Positions 31,698-42,750 of a stretch of 64,000 nt of DNA are shown here, piece by piece; position 1 is the first letter of the stretch, and every line of letters begins with the position of its first letter. The stretch comes from Antarcticibacterium sp. 1MA-6-2 (lineage in GTDB: Bacteria > Bacteroidota > Bacteroidia > Flavobacteriales > Flavobacteriaceae): assembly GCF_021535135.1 (NCBI RefSeq), contig NZ_CP091036.1:3906001-3970000 (forward strand), read 5' to 3'. The translations under genes and the position numbers were made by a program. Below the pieces are notes generated by a model. That model made no database searches. It saw only the letters and a program-made list of their open reading frames with translations, and was not told where the DNA came from.

Positions 31698-32079
31698 TCG
31701 CTGTGTGGGCTTCCTGTAATTAAGAAAGAGGTTGATCCAGATATTTCTTGAAACTCGTATAATTACGGGCATAAATACTATGAGGGTGCCGTGTAATGGC
31801 AAAAAAGGTAGTAAGTAGACCTGCGCCAAAAAATAAATAGGTAATTATAAAAGCTGCAACAGAAAAAGCAATTCCCACAGCATAACTCACATACATGGCA
31901 CCAAAAAAGAAGGAGGGTTCTATTTTATATTTTGTCCCGCAATTAGAACAGCGCTCATACATGTCAAAAATTCTGTTGATCTTATAAGGATTATCCTCTT
32001 TGTACATGCTTTCCTCCTGGCAAACGGGACAGGTGCCCGTTACGATGCTATATATCTTTGTACCTTTTAAGAAACTCAT
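31692..32079 (-). CDS. DUF983 family membrane protein, frame broken at an altered RCCGGY site
   Basis: The start MSFLKGTKIYSIVTGTCPVC at 32079 gives the family's zinc-ribbon N-terminus (CPVC about 17-20 and CSNCGTKY about 45-52), then two membrane helices (FGAMYVSYAVGIAFSVAAFI; FGAGLLTTFFAIT). The frame breaks at 31788-31794, where ACCGGC of AITGTLIVF reads ACACGGC. Past it the usual C-terminus (VSRNIWINLFLNYRK) follows and stops at 31692. Length 388 nt minus one equals 129 codons. Confidence 0.85.
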
Positions 32080-32137
32080 TTCTATTTTTTTAGCATTGCA
32101 AAAATAGGCATCTTTGCAAAAATATTTGAACAATACA

Positions 32138-34051
32138 ATGCTTAACATTCATAATTTATCTATATCATTCGGCGGGGAGACTTTGTTCGATGAAATTACC
32201 TTTAGATTAGGCGCGGGTGACCGTGTGGGCCTTATTGGTAAAAATGGTGCCGGAAAATCAACCATGCTTAAGATCCTGGCAGGAGAACAGGAACCCGATA
32301 CCGGGCAAATTGCAAAAGATAAGGAGCTCAAAATAGGTTTCCTTAAGCAGGATATAGATTTTGTACAGGGAAGGACAGTAGTGGAAGAGGCCCAACAGGC
32401 TTTTGTAGAAATAAAAGCTATTGAAGCCAAAATCGATCACATAAATGAACAACTGGCGACCCGTACAGATTATGAAAGCGATAACTACTCCCAGTTAATT
32501 CAGGATCTTAGTGAGTACACCCACCAGTACGAGATCATTGGAGGTTACAATTATCAGGGAGATACAGAAAAAGTCCTAATTGGGTTAGGATTTGAAAGAA
32601 AGGATTTTGGTAAGATCACCGATACTTTCTCGGGAGGATGGAGGATGCGTATTGAGCTGGCAAAGCTTTTATTGCAGAACAACGATATCCTGTTGCTGGA
32701 TGAGCCTACTAACCACCTGGATATAGAATCTATAATATGGCTGGAACAATTTCTCAACAATTATCCCGGCTGTGTTATTATAGTTTCTCACGATAAAATG
32801 TTTCTTGACAACGTGACTAACAGGACCATAGAAATCTCTCTTGGGAAAATATATGATTTCAAGAAACCTTATTCGAAATATCTGGTTTTAAGAGAGGAGC
32901 TAAGGGAGCAGCAACTGGCTTCGCAAAAAAATCAGGAGAAACAGATCGAGCAAACAGAAAAACTAATTGAAAAGTTTCGAGCAAAGGCTTCCAAGGCTTC
33001 AATGGCTCAATCTCTTATTAAAAAGCTTGATAAGATTGATCGTATTGAAGTAGATGAAGATGATAATGCGGTGATGAATGTGAAATTTCCTGTTTCTATA
33101 CAACCGGGAAAAGTTGTTATAGAAGCACACAACATAGGAAAAGCATATGGGAATCACCAGGTGCTTGAGAATATAGATTTGCTTATAGAACGTGGAAGCA
33201 AGACAGCTTATGTGGGACAAAATGGACAGGGTAAATCTACATTAGCAAAGATCATTATTGGAGAGATTTCTCATACCGGAAAACTTAAATTAGGACATAA
33301 TGTTCAATTAGGCTATTTCGCACAGAACCAGGCGGACTATTTGGATGGAGAGAAGACGGTCCTGGATACTATGATAGACGCTGCCACTGAAAGTACGCGG
33401 GCCAGAGTAAGGGATATGCTGGGTTCATTCCTTTTCCGGGGCGATGAGGTAGATAAAAAAGTAAAAGTATTATCGGGAGGTGAGCGCAACAGGCTTGCCC
33501 TTTGTAAGCTTCTATTACAGCCGTTTAATGTGCTAATAATGGATGAGCCCACAAACCACCTTGATATAAAATCCAAAAATGTACTTAAAGAAGCACTCAA
33601 AAGTTTTGAAGGAACACTTATAATTGTTTCTCACGACAGGGATTTTTTGCAGAACCTTACTACGACCGTATACGAGTTTAAGAATAAGCACATCAAGGAA
33701 TATTTGGGAGACATTGATTTCTATCTGGAGCAGCGCAATGTAGAAAACATGAGAGCTATTGAGAAGAGGGATAAGGTACAGAAAGAGGATAACCGAAACA
33801 CTGACAGTAAACAGGCCTATAACGACCAGAAGAAGTTCAAATCTTTAAATAATAAATTGAGCAACACCGAAGCCAGGATCAGCAAGCTGGAGAAGGAGCT
33901 GAAGGAGAAGGATCACGAAATGGCGACTAATTATGATAAAGCTGTTTCAAAACCACACTTTTTGGATGATTATCAAAAGAAGAAGAAGGAACTTCAGGCG
34001 CTCATGAAATCCTGGGAAGTACTGCAGGAAGAGCTGGAGTCATTCAGTTAA
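32138..34051 (+). CDS. ABC-F family ATP-binding protein
   Basis: Soluble tandem ATPase of 637 residues from the Met at 32138. Domain 1 has Walker A GLIGKNGAGKST, signature FSGGWRMR and Walker B DILLLDEPTNHLD. Domain 2 has GQNGQGKST, LSGGERNR and VLIMDEPTNHLD. A charged interdomain linker and a coiled-coil C-terminal region (LEKELKEKDHEM) are present. ABC-F proteins act on the ribosome, as translation factors or in antibiotic protection. It resembles the Uup/EttA kind. It diverges from the DUF983 gene. Confidence 0.92.
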   Translation: MLNIHNLSISFGGETLFDEITFRLGAGDRVGLIGKNGAGKSTMLKILAGEQEPDTGQIAKDKELKIGFLKQDIDFVQGRTVVEEAQQAFVEIKAIEAKIDHINEQLATRTDYESDNYSQLIQDLSEYTHQYEIIGGYNYQGDTEKVLIGLGFERKDFGKITDTFSGGWRMRIELAKLLLQNNDILLLDEPTNHLDIESIIWLEQFLNNYPGCVIIVSHDKMFLDNVTNRTIEISLGKIYDFKKPYSKYLVLREELREQQLASQKNQEKQIEQTEKLIEKFRAKASKASMAQSLIKKLDKIDRIEVDEDDNAVMNVKFPVSIQPGKVVIEAHNIGKAYGNHQVLENIDLLIERGSKTAYVGQNGQGKSTLAKIIIGEISHTGKLKLGHNVQLGYFAQNQADYLDGEKTVLDTMIDAATESTRARVRDMLGSFLFRGDEVDKKVKVLSGGERNRLALCKLLLQPFNVLIMDEPTNHLDIKSKNVLKEALKSFEGTLIIVSHDRDFLQNLTTTVYEFKNKHIKEYLGDIDFYLEQRNVENMRAIEKRDKVQKEDNRNTDSKQAYNDQKKFKSLNNKLSNTEARISKLEKELKEKDHEMATNYDKAVSKPHFLDDYQKKKKELQALMKSWEVLQEELESFS

Positions 34052-34143
34052 TAACTCATTCTACTATTGAGCAGGCGCAAATAACTCCCGGTATGGCGTG
34101 GAATAATAATCTGTGCCGTACCTGCTTTAAAATCTAAGCGTGT

Positions 34144-34326
34144 ATGCTGGAACACTTTTTTCAATGCCCCTATTGTTGGGAAGACATTTCTATGTTGCTG
34201 GACTCTTCAGTGAGAGGGCAAAAATATATTGAAGATTGCGAGATCTGTTGTAACCCTATAGAAATTTCAGCTCAATTTGAGGATCAGGAGTTGATATCAT
34301 TTAGTGCAGAAAGTATAGAACAGTAA
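34144..34326 (+). CDS. CPXCG-motif cysteine-rich small protein
   Basis: The 60 residues match a small conserved zinc-ribbon family: CPYCWEDISMLLDSS and YIEDCEICCNPIEI. The four metal cysteines are Cys8, Cys11 (CPYC) and the Cys pair in DCEICC. The usual CPYCGE is CPYCWE here. The function is unknown. Confidence 0.85.
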   Translation: MLEHFFQCPYCWEDISMLLDSSVRGQKYIEDCEICCNPIEISAQFEDQELISFSAESIEQ

Positions 34327-34375
34327 AAAATTAAGAATCCAATTATTTCTGAATCAAAATTTTAGAGTAAATTGA

Positions 34376-34744
34376 GTGAGAAGCAGGAATATGGTCTCAA
34401 CGTTTGAATTTTCAGGGAATGTAGTGGGTATGATGGTAAATGCCGATATCGATGAAGCTAAACTAAAGGAGATCCATAATAAAATTAAAGCTCGCTTCGC
34501 AGACCACAAAAAGCTGAATTTATTTATTGAAGTTGAAAAAGGTGCAGATATTCCTTTGCACATAATTATAAAGGATCTTTATTTTAAAGTAAAGCATGCA
34601 GGGCAATTTAATAAAATTGCCGTTGTAACCGAAAGCACAAAATTCACTTATTCGTCTAAGCTTAAGGGCCTTCTGCTGGATGCTGAAGTGCTAACTTTTA
34701 CGCAGGAAGAAAGACTGCAGGCAATGAATTGGATAGCTCATTAA
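34376..34744 (+). CDS. SpoIIAA-like STAS domain protein
   Basis: The 122 residues (start possibly at the Met five codons in, 34391) match the SpoIIAA-like family: VVGMMVNADIDEAKLKEI, LNLFIEVEKGADIPLHIIIK, FNKIAVVTESTKFTY and LLDAEVLTFTQEERLQAMNW. The fold resembles Sec14 and STAS domains. The role in Bacteroidetes is unknown. It lies just upstream of the tRNA. Confidence 0.8.
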   Translation: MRSRNMVSTFEFSGNVVGMMVNADIDEAKLKEIHNKIKARFADHKKLNLFIEVEKGADIPLHIIIKDLYFKVKHAGQFNKIAVVTESTKFTYSSKLKGLLLDAEVLTFTQEERLQAMNWIAH

Positions 34745-34852
34745 ATTTTTTAAATTTTCTTTTGCAAAAGTAGAAATCGGTTGTATATTTGCCATCCGAT
34801 AGCGCAGTAATGACGATATCATAAGTTCTGAAAACATAATTTTACAATATAT

Positions 34853-36552
<1,700 letters not shown>

Positions 36553-36560
36553 TTTTTAAT

Positions 36561-36719
36561 CTAATTTATCACTTCCAGAATCATTCTGGAAAAGGCTAGG
36601 AGGTCATTAAGGATGGCCTCACCTTCTTCATCACTAACGTCACTATAGGATGGAATTTTTCTTAGTTCGTTTAAGGATAACCGTTGGTTGGGATTATCCG
36701 CATTTTCTGTGTAAGACAT
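36561..36719 (-). CDS. Small acidic protein upstream of the recombinase, 52 aa
   Basis: The ATG at 36719 opens MSYTENADNPNQRLSLNELR and then IPSYSDVSDEEGEAILND, ending FSRMILEVIN. It is helical and acidic, and the stop lies 8 nt before the recombinase start, so they are probably translated together. Small partners of serine recombinases include directionality factors, but no resemblance is visible, so that role is only a possibility. Confidence 0.55.
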   Translation of the reverse strand: MSYTENADNPNQRLSLNELRKIPSYSDVSDEEGEAILNDLLAFSRMILEVIN

Positions 36720-36979
36720 TTTAAATCTTCCCCGCTATAATCTTCTCCATCTTTTTTTAGATGCGGGAGAGAAATCATCCCCGCTGATGGGGTTATTCCT
36801 TTTATGTCTCTTCCATTGAAGGTAGCAAGACAGTTGAAATGTACTAATCTAACTAATTATTTAATTTGATGGCAGAGTGAACTATCTTAATGGAGTGAGC
36901 CCGAAACTCATCGAGCTCATCCAGAAAGTTCATCCTTTTAACCCTACTTTTGCAATTGCTTAGAATAGGGCCGATAGGA

Positions 36980-37318
36980 TTACAGATAGCCGTTAGGACC
37001 GTAATGTTCCTCAAAAAGGAGATAAAGCTCCCCTCTCTTGGCTAAATCTAATATCACCGAAAGGTGATTGACATGGTGATTATGACCGTAGTCCCCCTCG
37101 TGTCCTGTAACGAAATCCTCCAGGAGTTTCACCACCCATCTATTAGTGTAATTTACCTCACCATCTCTATAGATGAGTTGGAGTAATTGGTCTTGGTCCT
37201 TTAATTCCTTATAGGTCCTTACTCTTTCCTCACCATCGATGTATAGTGGTGTTTCTTTGAAATCCCTGATGTATTCATTCAACAACATGTTTGTTGCCGT
37301 GGAAAACCTTTTTTGCAT
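36980..37318 (-). CDS. Element protein of unknown function, 112 aa
   Basis: A soluble protein of 112 residues with a helical pattern (KELKDQDQLLQLIYRDGEV) and a His-rich stretch (GHEGDYGHNHHVNHLSVILD). No signal peptide or membrane segment. I do not recognise a family. The 580 bp between it and the restriction gene (37319-37899) holds only a terminator hairpin. Confidence 0.5.
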   Translation of the reverse strand: MQKRFSTATNMLLNEYIRDFKETPLYIDGEERVRTYKELKDQDQLLQLIYRDGEVNYTNRWVVKLLEDFVTGHEGDYGHNHHVNHLSVILDLAKRGELYLLFEEHYGPNGYL

Positions 37319-37832
37319 ACTTTTTGATTTAAAATGTTTGTTAAAAAAATATTGATTTGAAGTATTAGGGCCCCATTAACTTCTGACGGGCAAGATAGTA
37401 ACCCTTTGAAATATACGCAACCTAACAACCTGATAATCAGGGAATAATATTATTACATGGATTTTTTTTGTATATTCAAACACTTGAAAAATAAGGGACT
37501 GGAGATGGGTAAAAAATTAAAAAAATCTTGAAATAATTGATGGTAACATGATTATACCCACTTCTGATTCTTTTAATACCTTATAAATCAATATATTACA
37601 CAATATTTAAATAGTTAAAATTTCGTTAAGGATTAAGGGATAATAACGAAGAATTGTAAAAAAGAGACATTGGACGGCAAATCTGCTCCAAAAAGCTATT
37701 GAATCACCTAAGTCCAAAACTAATCAAGGTGAGGATTGGGTTTAGTCGGGAAGCACTTTATTTAAAGTATGGAATGGTTAAGAAATTGAAGTAATTTACC
37801 TAACGATAGTCCAGAAGACTATTTTGAAATAT

Positions 37833-37857
37833 AAAAGGCCCGGAGATCGGGCCTTTT
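37833..37857. terminator. Terminator downstream of the restriction-modification genes
   Basis: A 10-bp stem AAAAGGCCCG/CGGGCCTTTT with a GAGAT loop, about 40 bp after the stop of the minus-strand restriction gene. Confidence 0.85.
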
Positions 37858-37899
37858 AATTTGATACCATTATTACTACAGCTACGGTGCTGCAAAGAA

Positions 37900-38979
37900 T
37901 CAATTAAGGATTGGCTCCATATAACAATCCAAAAACTCTTCTGTAATTCCCTGTATTTTCCTTCTTTGACAGAGAGCGTAAAGCTCTTCAACTGCTGAAT
38001 AAGTGAAATACCTAGTATCAAGGTCTCTAAATTGTGGCTTATTTGCTTCCTTGATTACTTTATCCCGAATTTCATCGGGAGCTACAATAACATAACGGGT
38101 GGGATAAGGAGGGAACTTATCCTTAAAATTTTTCATTCTGCTAAGGCCACTTGTGACTCCTGTTGAATGCTCAATTTCCATTACAGCTGGCATTAATTTC
38201 CCGTTCTTGAACCAAATACAATCGATAAGTAGTGCTGCCTGAACAGCATCACTCCATCCAGACATTAACTTCTCATCTCCTAAGGAGGAAATAACACCAT
38301 CATACTCTCCTATTCTCTTATTCTGGTACAGAATGCCTTTGTCATTCTGCGCAATCCACGTTCGAAAATTTAACTGCTTACCTATGAAATAAAGGGCAAT
38401 CTGAATTTGAGCATGTCTCCTTTGAACCTCAATGTCAATCTCTTCCGCCTCGAACTCATTATCGAGCAGCACCAACGAGTCATAATACGCTTCTTGAACT
38501 GGAATTTCACTAATTGTAATATCTGTTTTAGCTTCTTCTAATATTCCGATGCGATGCGGCATTTCTGGTCGCCACATTAGATGTTTATGCCCGTGTTTAA
38601 TAGAGGATTGTCCTCCCTTGTTTTCGATTCTGCCTGGATAACAAAAATAAAATTCAGGGGTATGTGCTAAGAGGGATTCCAAAACACTTCTTGTATTATA
38701 ACTACCTCCTAGTATTCTGTCGAAGTTGATTGGATGATTTTGAACAAATGCGTTTGCAATCCTCCAAATCATCTCAGAGGAAATGTTTTCAACATTTTGT
38801 TGACTCTCGATTTGATTCTTTGAAGGGTCCCATCTTTTTATGCGAATTGGCCCTTCAGGAAGTTCTATTCCAACTATCCTTATTAAGCCCTTTGTACGGG
38901 GGTTAACATAGTTATATGCTCGGTTCTTGTCCAGTTGATTAATAGCGGCAACTAAATTACTCGCTGATAGTTTTCTCAT
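37900..38979 (-). CDS. Putative type II restriction endonuclease
   Basis: The 359-residue product overlaps the methyltransferase gene by 23 nt, the arrangement of a type II restriction pair. Residues 252-271 (IDCIWF then AVMEIEHSTG, with Asp253, Glu268 and Glu270) look like a PD-(D/E)XK nuclease core in its D...ExE form. Around it are FRTWIAQNDKG, EYDGVISS and YVIVAPDEIRDKVI. The EIEHSTGVTSGLSRM motif recurs, as I recall, in restriction enzymes of otherwise divergent families. I cannot name its recognition sequence. The frame is intact. Confidence 0.75.
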   Translation of the reverse strand: MRKLSASNLVAAINQLDKNRAYNYVNPRTKGLIRIVGIELPEGPIRIKRWDPSKNQIESQQNVENISSEMIWRIANAFVQNHPINFDRILGGSYNTRSVLESLLAHTPEFYFCYPGRIENKGGQSSIKHGHKHLMWRPEMPHRIGILEEAKTDITISEIPVQEAYYDSLVLLDNEFEAEEIDIEVQRRHAQIQIALYFIGKQLNFRTWIAQNDKGILYQNKRIGEYDGVISSLGDEKLMSGWSDAVQAALLIDCIWFKNGKLMPAVMEIEHSTGVTSGLSRMKNFKDKFPPYPTRYVIVAPDEIRDKVIKEANKPQFRDLDTRYFTYSAVEELYALCQRRKIQGITEEFLDCYMEPILN

Positions 38980-40141
38980 ATATGGGCTGTGGTTGGTTTA
39001 TCTTCTTGATGTAGTCAAAAATGGTTCCCGCCAAACCCTTTGCTGCTAAAAATGGTACTCCATTTCCAATTGTCTTGAACATATTCGATAAAGTCATATC
39101 AGGGGGAATTACAAATTCTTTAGGTAAAGACTGAAGTGCAAGGGCTTCCGCAGCCGAAAGTCGTCTTGCTTTATACGGGTGAAGGTGAACTTCGTTATTG
39201 CCGTAAGCAGCTGTTGGAGAATACCTCCATCGATGAAGTCGCTTATAAGATTTTTTAAGGTCGTCACCTTCATCAATTATCTGAAACTTTGGTAAACCTG
39301 CTCTTGGTTGAAAATAGTGTTGAGCATTAGGATGATTATCAACATCATTTTTTCGGAACCAGTGTTCAACGGTTAGCTTTTTTATAATTCCAGGAGGTGC
39401 CATTAATGATTCATTTTCCTTAAAGGCATCTTGAGTGGGCCACGGCTTCTTGATTATTTCTTCAGCAGAATATTTTATCCTAGAATTCCAATCAAAATCA
39501 TTTAAGAAAGGCGTTTCGCCCAGTTCAGCTCCCACTTCCTGCAATTTTTCCTCTCTAAATCCAATTAAAATAATCCGTTCTCTGTCTTGGGGAGCACCAA
39601 ATTCAATTGCGTTTATGACCTTTTCTGTAAGTTTATATCCTCCCGTAATTAGGTTGAGCTTCATTTCTTCAAAAAACTCTCTGTGCTTCTTGGTGCGATA
39701 CAAACCCTTCACGTTTTCGAAGAGAAAAAAATCGGGTTGATTATTAATGATTAAATCGAAGTAGACTCTTGAGAGTTTTCCGTTCTCACCCGTACTCCCT
39801 TTGTTTTTTCCTCCAACAGAAAAGTCAGGGCAGGGAGGGCCACCTATATATCCTACAAAATCATAAACCCTCTTCGCATCTTGTGTATTCTCATTGAGAA
39901 AGTTCGCCTTCTTCCCTTTAAGAAATGAACATATATCATCATCATTATATCCCATCTGTGGTCTTGAATGCTTTAATGACTGTCGAGATGATTTGTAAAT
40001 TTCCAGGAAAGGTTTATGATATTCGTTAACGAAAAGCACTTCATAACCACTTGTTTTTTCAAAACCCAAGTCTAAAAACCCTGCACCTGAAAAGAATGAA
40101 AAAAGCCCCACCCTTACTTGATTATTCACATTATTCTCCAT
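38957..40141 (-). CDS. C5-cytosine DNA methyltransferase
   Basis: The 394 residues carry the standard order of m5C motifs. Motif I is FSFFSGAGFLDLGFE and motif IV is GGPPCPDFSVGG (catalytic Cys104; PCP rather than PCQ). Motif VI is FFLFENVKGL (ENV), motif VIII is GAPQDRERIILIG and motif IX is RRLSAAEALALQSLP. Motif X is MFKTIGNGVPFLAAKGLA. The target-recognition region lies at about 210-330. It would protect against the overlapping nuclease. The specificity is not readable from sequence; RCCGGY is proposed from the altered sites in the window. Confidence 0.93.
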   Translation of the reverse strand: MENNVNNQVRVGLFSFFSGAGFLDLGFEKTSGYEVLFVNEYHKPFLEIYKSSRQSLKHSRPQMGYNDDDICSFLKGKKANFLNENTQDAKRVYDFVGYIGGPPCPDFSVGGKNKGSTGENGKLSRVYFDLIINNQPDFFLFENVKGLYRTKKHREFFEEMKLNLITGGYKLTEKVINAIEFGAPQDRERIILIGFREEKLQEVGAELGETPFLNDFDWNSRIKYSAEEIIKKPWPTQDAFKENESLMAPPGIIKKLTVEHWFRKNDVDNHPNAQHYFQPRAGLPKFQIIDEGDDLKKSYKRLHRWRYSPTAAYGNNEVHLHPYKARRLSAAEALALQSLPKEFVIPPDMTLSNMFKTIGNGVPFLAAKGLAGTIFDYIKKINQPQPIYEKTISE

Positions 40142-40220
40142 TTCCCAAAACTACTATTTCCCTTATGAATTAAAAATATTCCTTAGTTTAAATTATGGCC
40201 ACAGATTTAGAGCCTTTTGA

Positions 40221-40248
40221 TCAATGCCGGGAAAGATCCCGGCATTGA
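40221..40248. terminator. Perfect 12-bp hairpin between the methyltransferase and an upstream small gene
   Basis: TCAATGCCGGGA and TCCCGGCATTGA enclose AAGA. No T-tract follows on either strand, so it could be a terminator or an operator controlling the methyltransferase, as restriction systems often need timed expression. Confidence 0.55.
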
Positions 40249-40287
40249 TATGGATACCTGTTTAAATAACTGCCTCGGCCATTTCCG

Positions 40288-40518
40288 TTAGCTGTCTTCC
40301 TTTACAAAGAAATCCTTCTCATTACCGTTTAGGGTGTGATTATCCTCCATAGTTAATCCAATTAGGTGACCAGTGGATATACATTTGATAAAATACCCTG
40401 TTCGATAATTATAAATCACTTTATAATTAAGGCTTCCGTAAAACACCTCTTTTCCGTCTTGTAACGTTTTAACAATATCAGTTAAAGTCATAACAAACTC
40501 TCCGTGTGGTGGCTTCAA
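40288..40518 (-). CDS. Small protein between the methyltransferase and vsr, unknown
   Basis: Up to 76 residues; an internal Met (MTLTDIVKTLQDGKEVFYGS) may be the real start, giving 67. The pattern KEVFYGSLNYKVIYN and FIKCISTGHLIGLT suggests a small beta-sheet domain. Not a recognisable controller (C) protein: no helix-turn-helix is seen. It overlaps vsr by 4 nt, which points to co-expression. Confidence 0.5.
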   Translation of the reverse strand: MKPPHGEFVMTLTDIVKTLQDGKEVFYGSLNYKVIYNYRTGYFIKCISTGHLIGLTMEDNHTLNGNEKDFFVKEDS

Positions 40519-40934
40519 GATAAGGTTATTTCTTCGAAAAGATTGTTGAGGGTATTTTCTTTTTTGTGGGTTTTTAAGTCACATTCCCAAACAACTATGC
40601 AGTGCCAGCCCTTCTCTTGGAGTTCAGCAATCTTTCGTATATCCCTTGCAACTGTATTGCTAATTTTTTCTTTCCACCATTCAGTACGGGTTTTTGGTAA
40701 TTGAAAATATTTACAGCTCTCATGACCATGCCAAAAACACCCGTTAACAAAAATGGCTATTTTTCTTCGAGGGAATATAATATCGGGTTTCCCTGGAAGA
40801 TTTTTCTTATGAAGACGGTACCGTAGTCCTTTGCTGTGCAGGTATTTCCGCACCAAAAGTTCAGGTTTAGTATCCTTCCCTTTGATTTGCCTCATATTGT
40901 GCGAACGGGTCTTCTTATCGTGAACATCTGCCAT
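40515..40934 (-). CDS. vsr: Very-short-patch mismatch repair endonuclease Vsr
   Basis: Vsr nicks beside T:G mismatches made by deamination of 5-methylcytosine. The 139-residue chain matches: MADVHDKKTRSHNMRQIKGK, PELLVRKYLHSKGLRYRLHK, LPGKPDIIFPRRKIAIFVNG (catalytic Asp in KPD), CFWHGHESCKYFQLPKTRTE and WHCIVVWECDL. All expected residues are there. Its presence beside an m5C methyltransferase argues that the modification is 5-methylcytosine, and that the mismatch site overlaps the methylated target. Confidence 0.95.
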   Translation of the reverse strand: MADVHDKKTRSHNMRQIKGKDTKPELLVRKYLHSKGLRYRLHKKNLPGKPDIIFPRRKIAIFVNGCFWHGHESCKYFQLPKTRTEWWKEKISNTVARDIRKIAELQEKGWHCIVVWECDLKTHKKENTLNNLFEEITLS

Positions 40935-40938
40935 ACCC

Positions 40939-41493
40939 TTATAAACTCATGTAAATATCATCTAACTCAGTCTGTCGAATACCCAAGTACTTTCTTGTAA
41001 CAGAAACAGAGGTATGATTAAACAGCTCTGAGAGATACACTAAGGCTTTTTCCGATTGTTGATGGTTATCCCATACTCGTCTGCCGAAACTTTTTCTAAG
41101 GCTATGGGAAGTGATGTCAGTACCCTTGAAATATTTCTTAATTACTCGATTGACCTGCTGAATAGAATATACCGTCCCTTTTCTTGACCTAAAGGCGTAG
41201 AACTCTCCATTCTCCTCCTTAAAATACTCTAATGCTGCACGGATGTTCTCATTAACCTTCAAATTTCTTTTCTTACCTGTCTTACCCTCAGTAATGGAGA
41301 TGGTGCCACTTCTTAATTGATTAAATGTTAAGCTCAACAAATCACTTATCCTTAAACCCAAATTTACTCCCGTAATAATTAAAAGACCGAAAACAGGATT
41401 CTCACCAGTTCTAATAAGCTTCATTCCTTTGCCTTGTGCTTTGTCAAAATTAATGTACGTGCTACCAGTCATGACACAAAATTTTAAGTTCAT
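40939..41493 (-). CDS. Minimal tyrosine recombinase (catalytic domain only)
   Basis: The 184 residues make up just the catalytic part: Arg48 in NLGLRISDLL, Lys near 72-74 in TEGKTGKKR, His130 and Arg133 in HSLRKSFG, His160 in LFNHTSVSVT and Tyr169 in TRKYLGI. All six catalytic positions are there, while the N-terminal core-binding domain is absent. It is 4 nt from vsr in the same direction. Such stand-alone catalytic proteins may invert or move the neighbouring genes; this is inference. Confidence 0.8.
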   Translation of the reverse strand: MNLKFCVMTGSTYINFDKAQGKGMKLIRTGENPVFGLLIITGVNLGLRISDLLSLTFNQLRSGTISITEGKTGKKRNLKVNENIRAALEYFKEENGEFYAFRSRKGTVYSIQQVNRVIKKYFKGTDITSHSLRKSFGRRVWDNHQQSEKALVYLSELFNHTSVSVTRKYLGIRQTELDDIYMSL

Positions 41494-41687
41494 CTATAGC
41501 TAATATACAACATTTCTGAACATTACACCAGAAGAAGAGCTACTAATCCCATATAAAATATGACAATGTTCATTTAACGCATTAGTGAACATTGCGGAAA
41601 CAACAAGCTCGTATACAATTAATCAGAGCTTTAAAGTTGTCTGGGAAAATAATACCTTGTAGTCCTACAACATTAACCAAATTCACC

Positions 41688-42122
41688 ATGAAAATATTAC
41701 AAGTCATTTGTGTGCTAATTATTAGTATCAATTTCATTTCCTGTTCAGAAGATGATTCAGGTTCGGAATCCACTCAGGAGAGTTTACTAATTGGAACCTG
41801 GTTTTTAGAAGGAGAGATTGAAGATGGAGTAGTACAAGAAGTTGATGACTGCGAAAAACAAAATTCGCTTCAGTTTACATCATCTAAAAGATTTATAGAA
41901 ACCGTATACTACAACATGGAAGGCACCGATTGTGTTATTGATGGCATTGATGATACGGGTATTTGGAAAATAGAAAATGGTACTATTATCATTAATTGGC
42001 CTGACGCAGATGCTGGTGACGACCATTCCGATAGTTTATCAGTCATAGAACTTACTCAAACTAAACTTAAATTCCGACAGACATATAGTGATGGGTTTGA
42101 AGACTTCACATACACAAAGTAG
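41688..42122 (+). CDS. Lipocalin-like lipoprotein
   Basis: Starting at ATG 41688, the lipoprotein signal MKILQVICVLIISINFISC is at the N-terminus, then LLIGTWFLEGEIEDG, the opening strand of lipocalin-like proteins, and DTGIWKIENGTIIINWPD. Length 144 residues. Placed on the element; no neighbour explains it. Confidence 0.65.
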   Translation: MKILQVICVLIISINFISCSEDDSGSESTQESLLIGTWFLEGEIEDGVVQEVDDCEKQNSLQFTSSKRFIETVYYNMEGTDCVIDGIDDTGIWKIENGTIIINWPDADAGDDHSDSLSVIELTQTKLKFRQTYSDGFEDFTYTK

Positions 42123-42152
42123 CTGAAAATTAAAGTTAATTGCCACATACTA

Positions 42153-42524
42153 ATGAAAAATGTGTTCCCAATCTTCCTTCTTTTTATAAGCCTGACCTGC
42201 GGAGCGCAGACATATAGGAGCACTCACACAGTTTATTTGCCTCAACAGATAAGAGAAGAAATCCAACGGGATGTAATTATTAGACAGGATATTATCCTCG
42301 TCAAGAGTTTTGTAGACGCTACCAATGTGGATAACCAAGCCTGGAAGATATACAAGCGTTGGGAAGAAGATGAAGACGAGGTATTTCACCTAATTAGTAT
42401 GGATGAATCCCATTCAATTCGAATGTATATATCTATAAACAATCCGCAGTATATAGAAGTACACCAACCTTTGGAAAAGGGAAACATACAAAGACTACAT
42501 TTAATTCTGGATATTGTTCAATGA
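42153..42524 (+). CDS. Secreted protein, unknown, 123 aa
   Basis: A signal peptide (FPIFLLFISLTCGAQ) and a short domain with IREEIQRDVIIRQDIILVKS and SIRMYISINNPQYIEVHQP. Probably co-transcribed with the lipocalin-like gene 30 bp upstream. No family recognised. Confidence 0.55.
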   Translation: MKNVFPIFLLFISLTCGAQTYRSTHTVYLPQQIREEIQRDVIIRQDIILVKSFVDATNVDNQAWKIYKRWEEDEDEVFHLISMDESHSIRMYISINNPQYIEVHQPLEKGNIQRLHLILDIVQ

Positions 42525-42750
42525 CTTTCGTATTTTGTTTACCACGGCAGATAATACCTATGCTATAATCTCTTCATTTTGGACCCTTAAGTTTCCTTTT
42601 CTATTTTATTGCAGTATTGATTTTTAACTTAGAAATTAATGAAGTGCTTAATCACGTCTCATTGTCTTCTTAAATTTAATACTTTAGTGTTTCGGAATCC
42701 CTATATTCCCGCTATTCATTATTTATAATTTTGCCATTAACAGGCCAACA

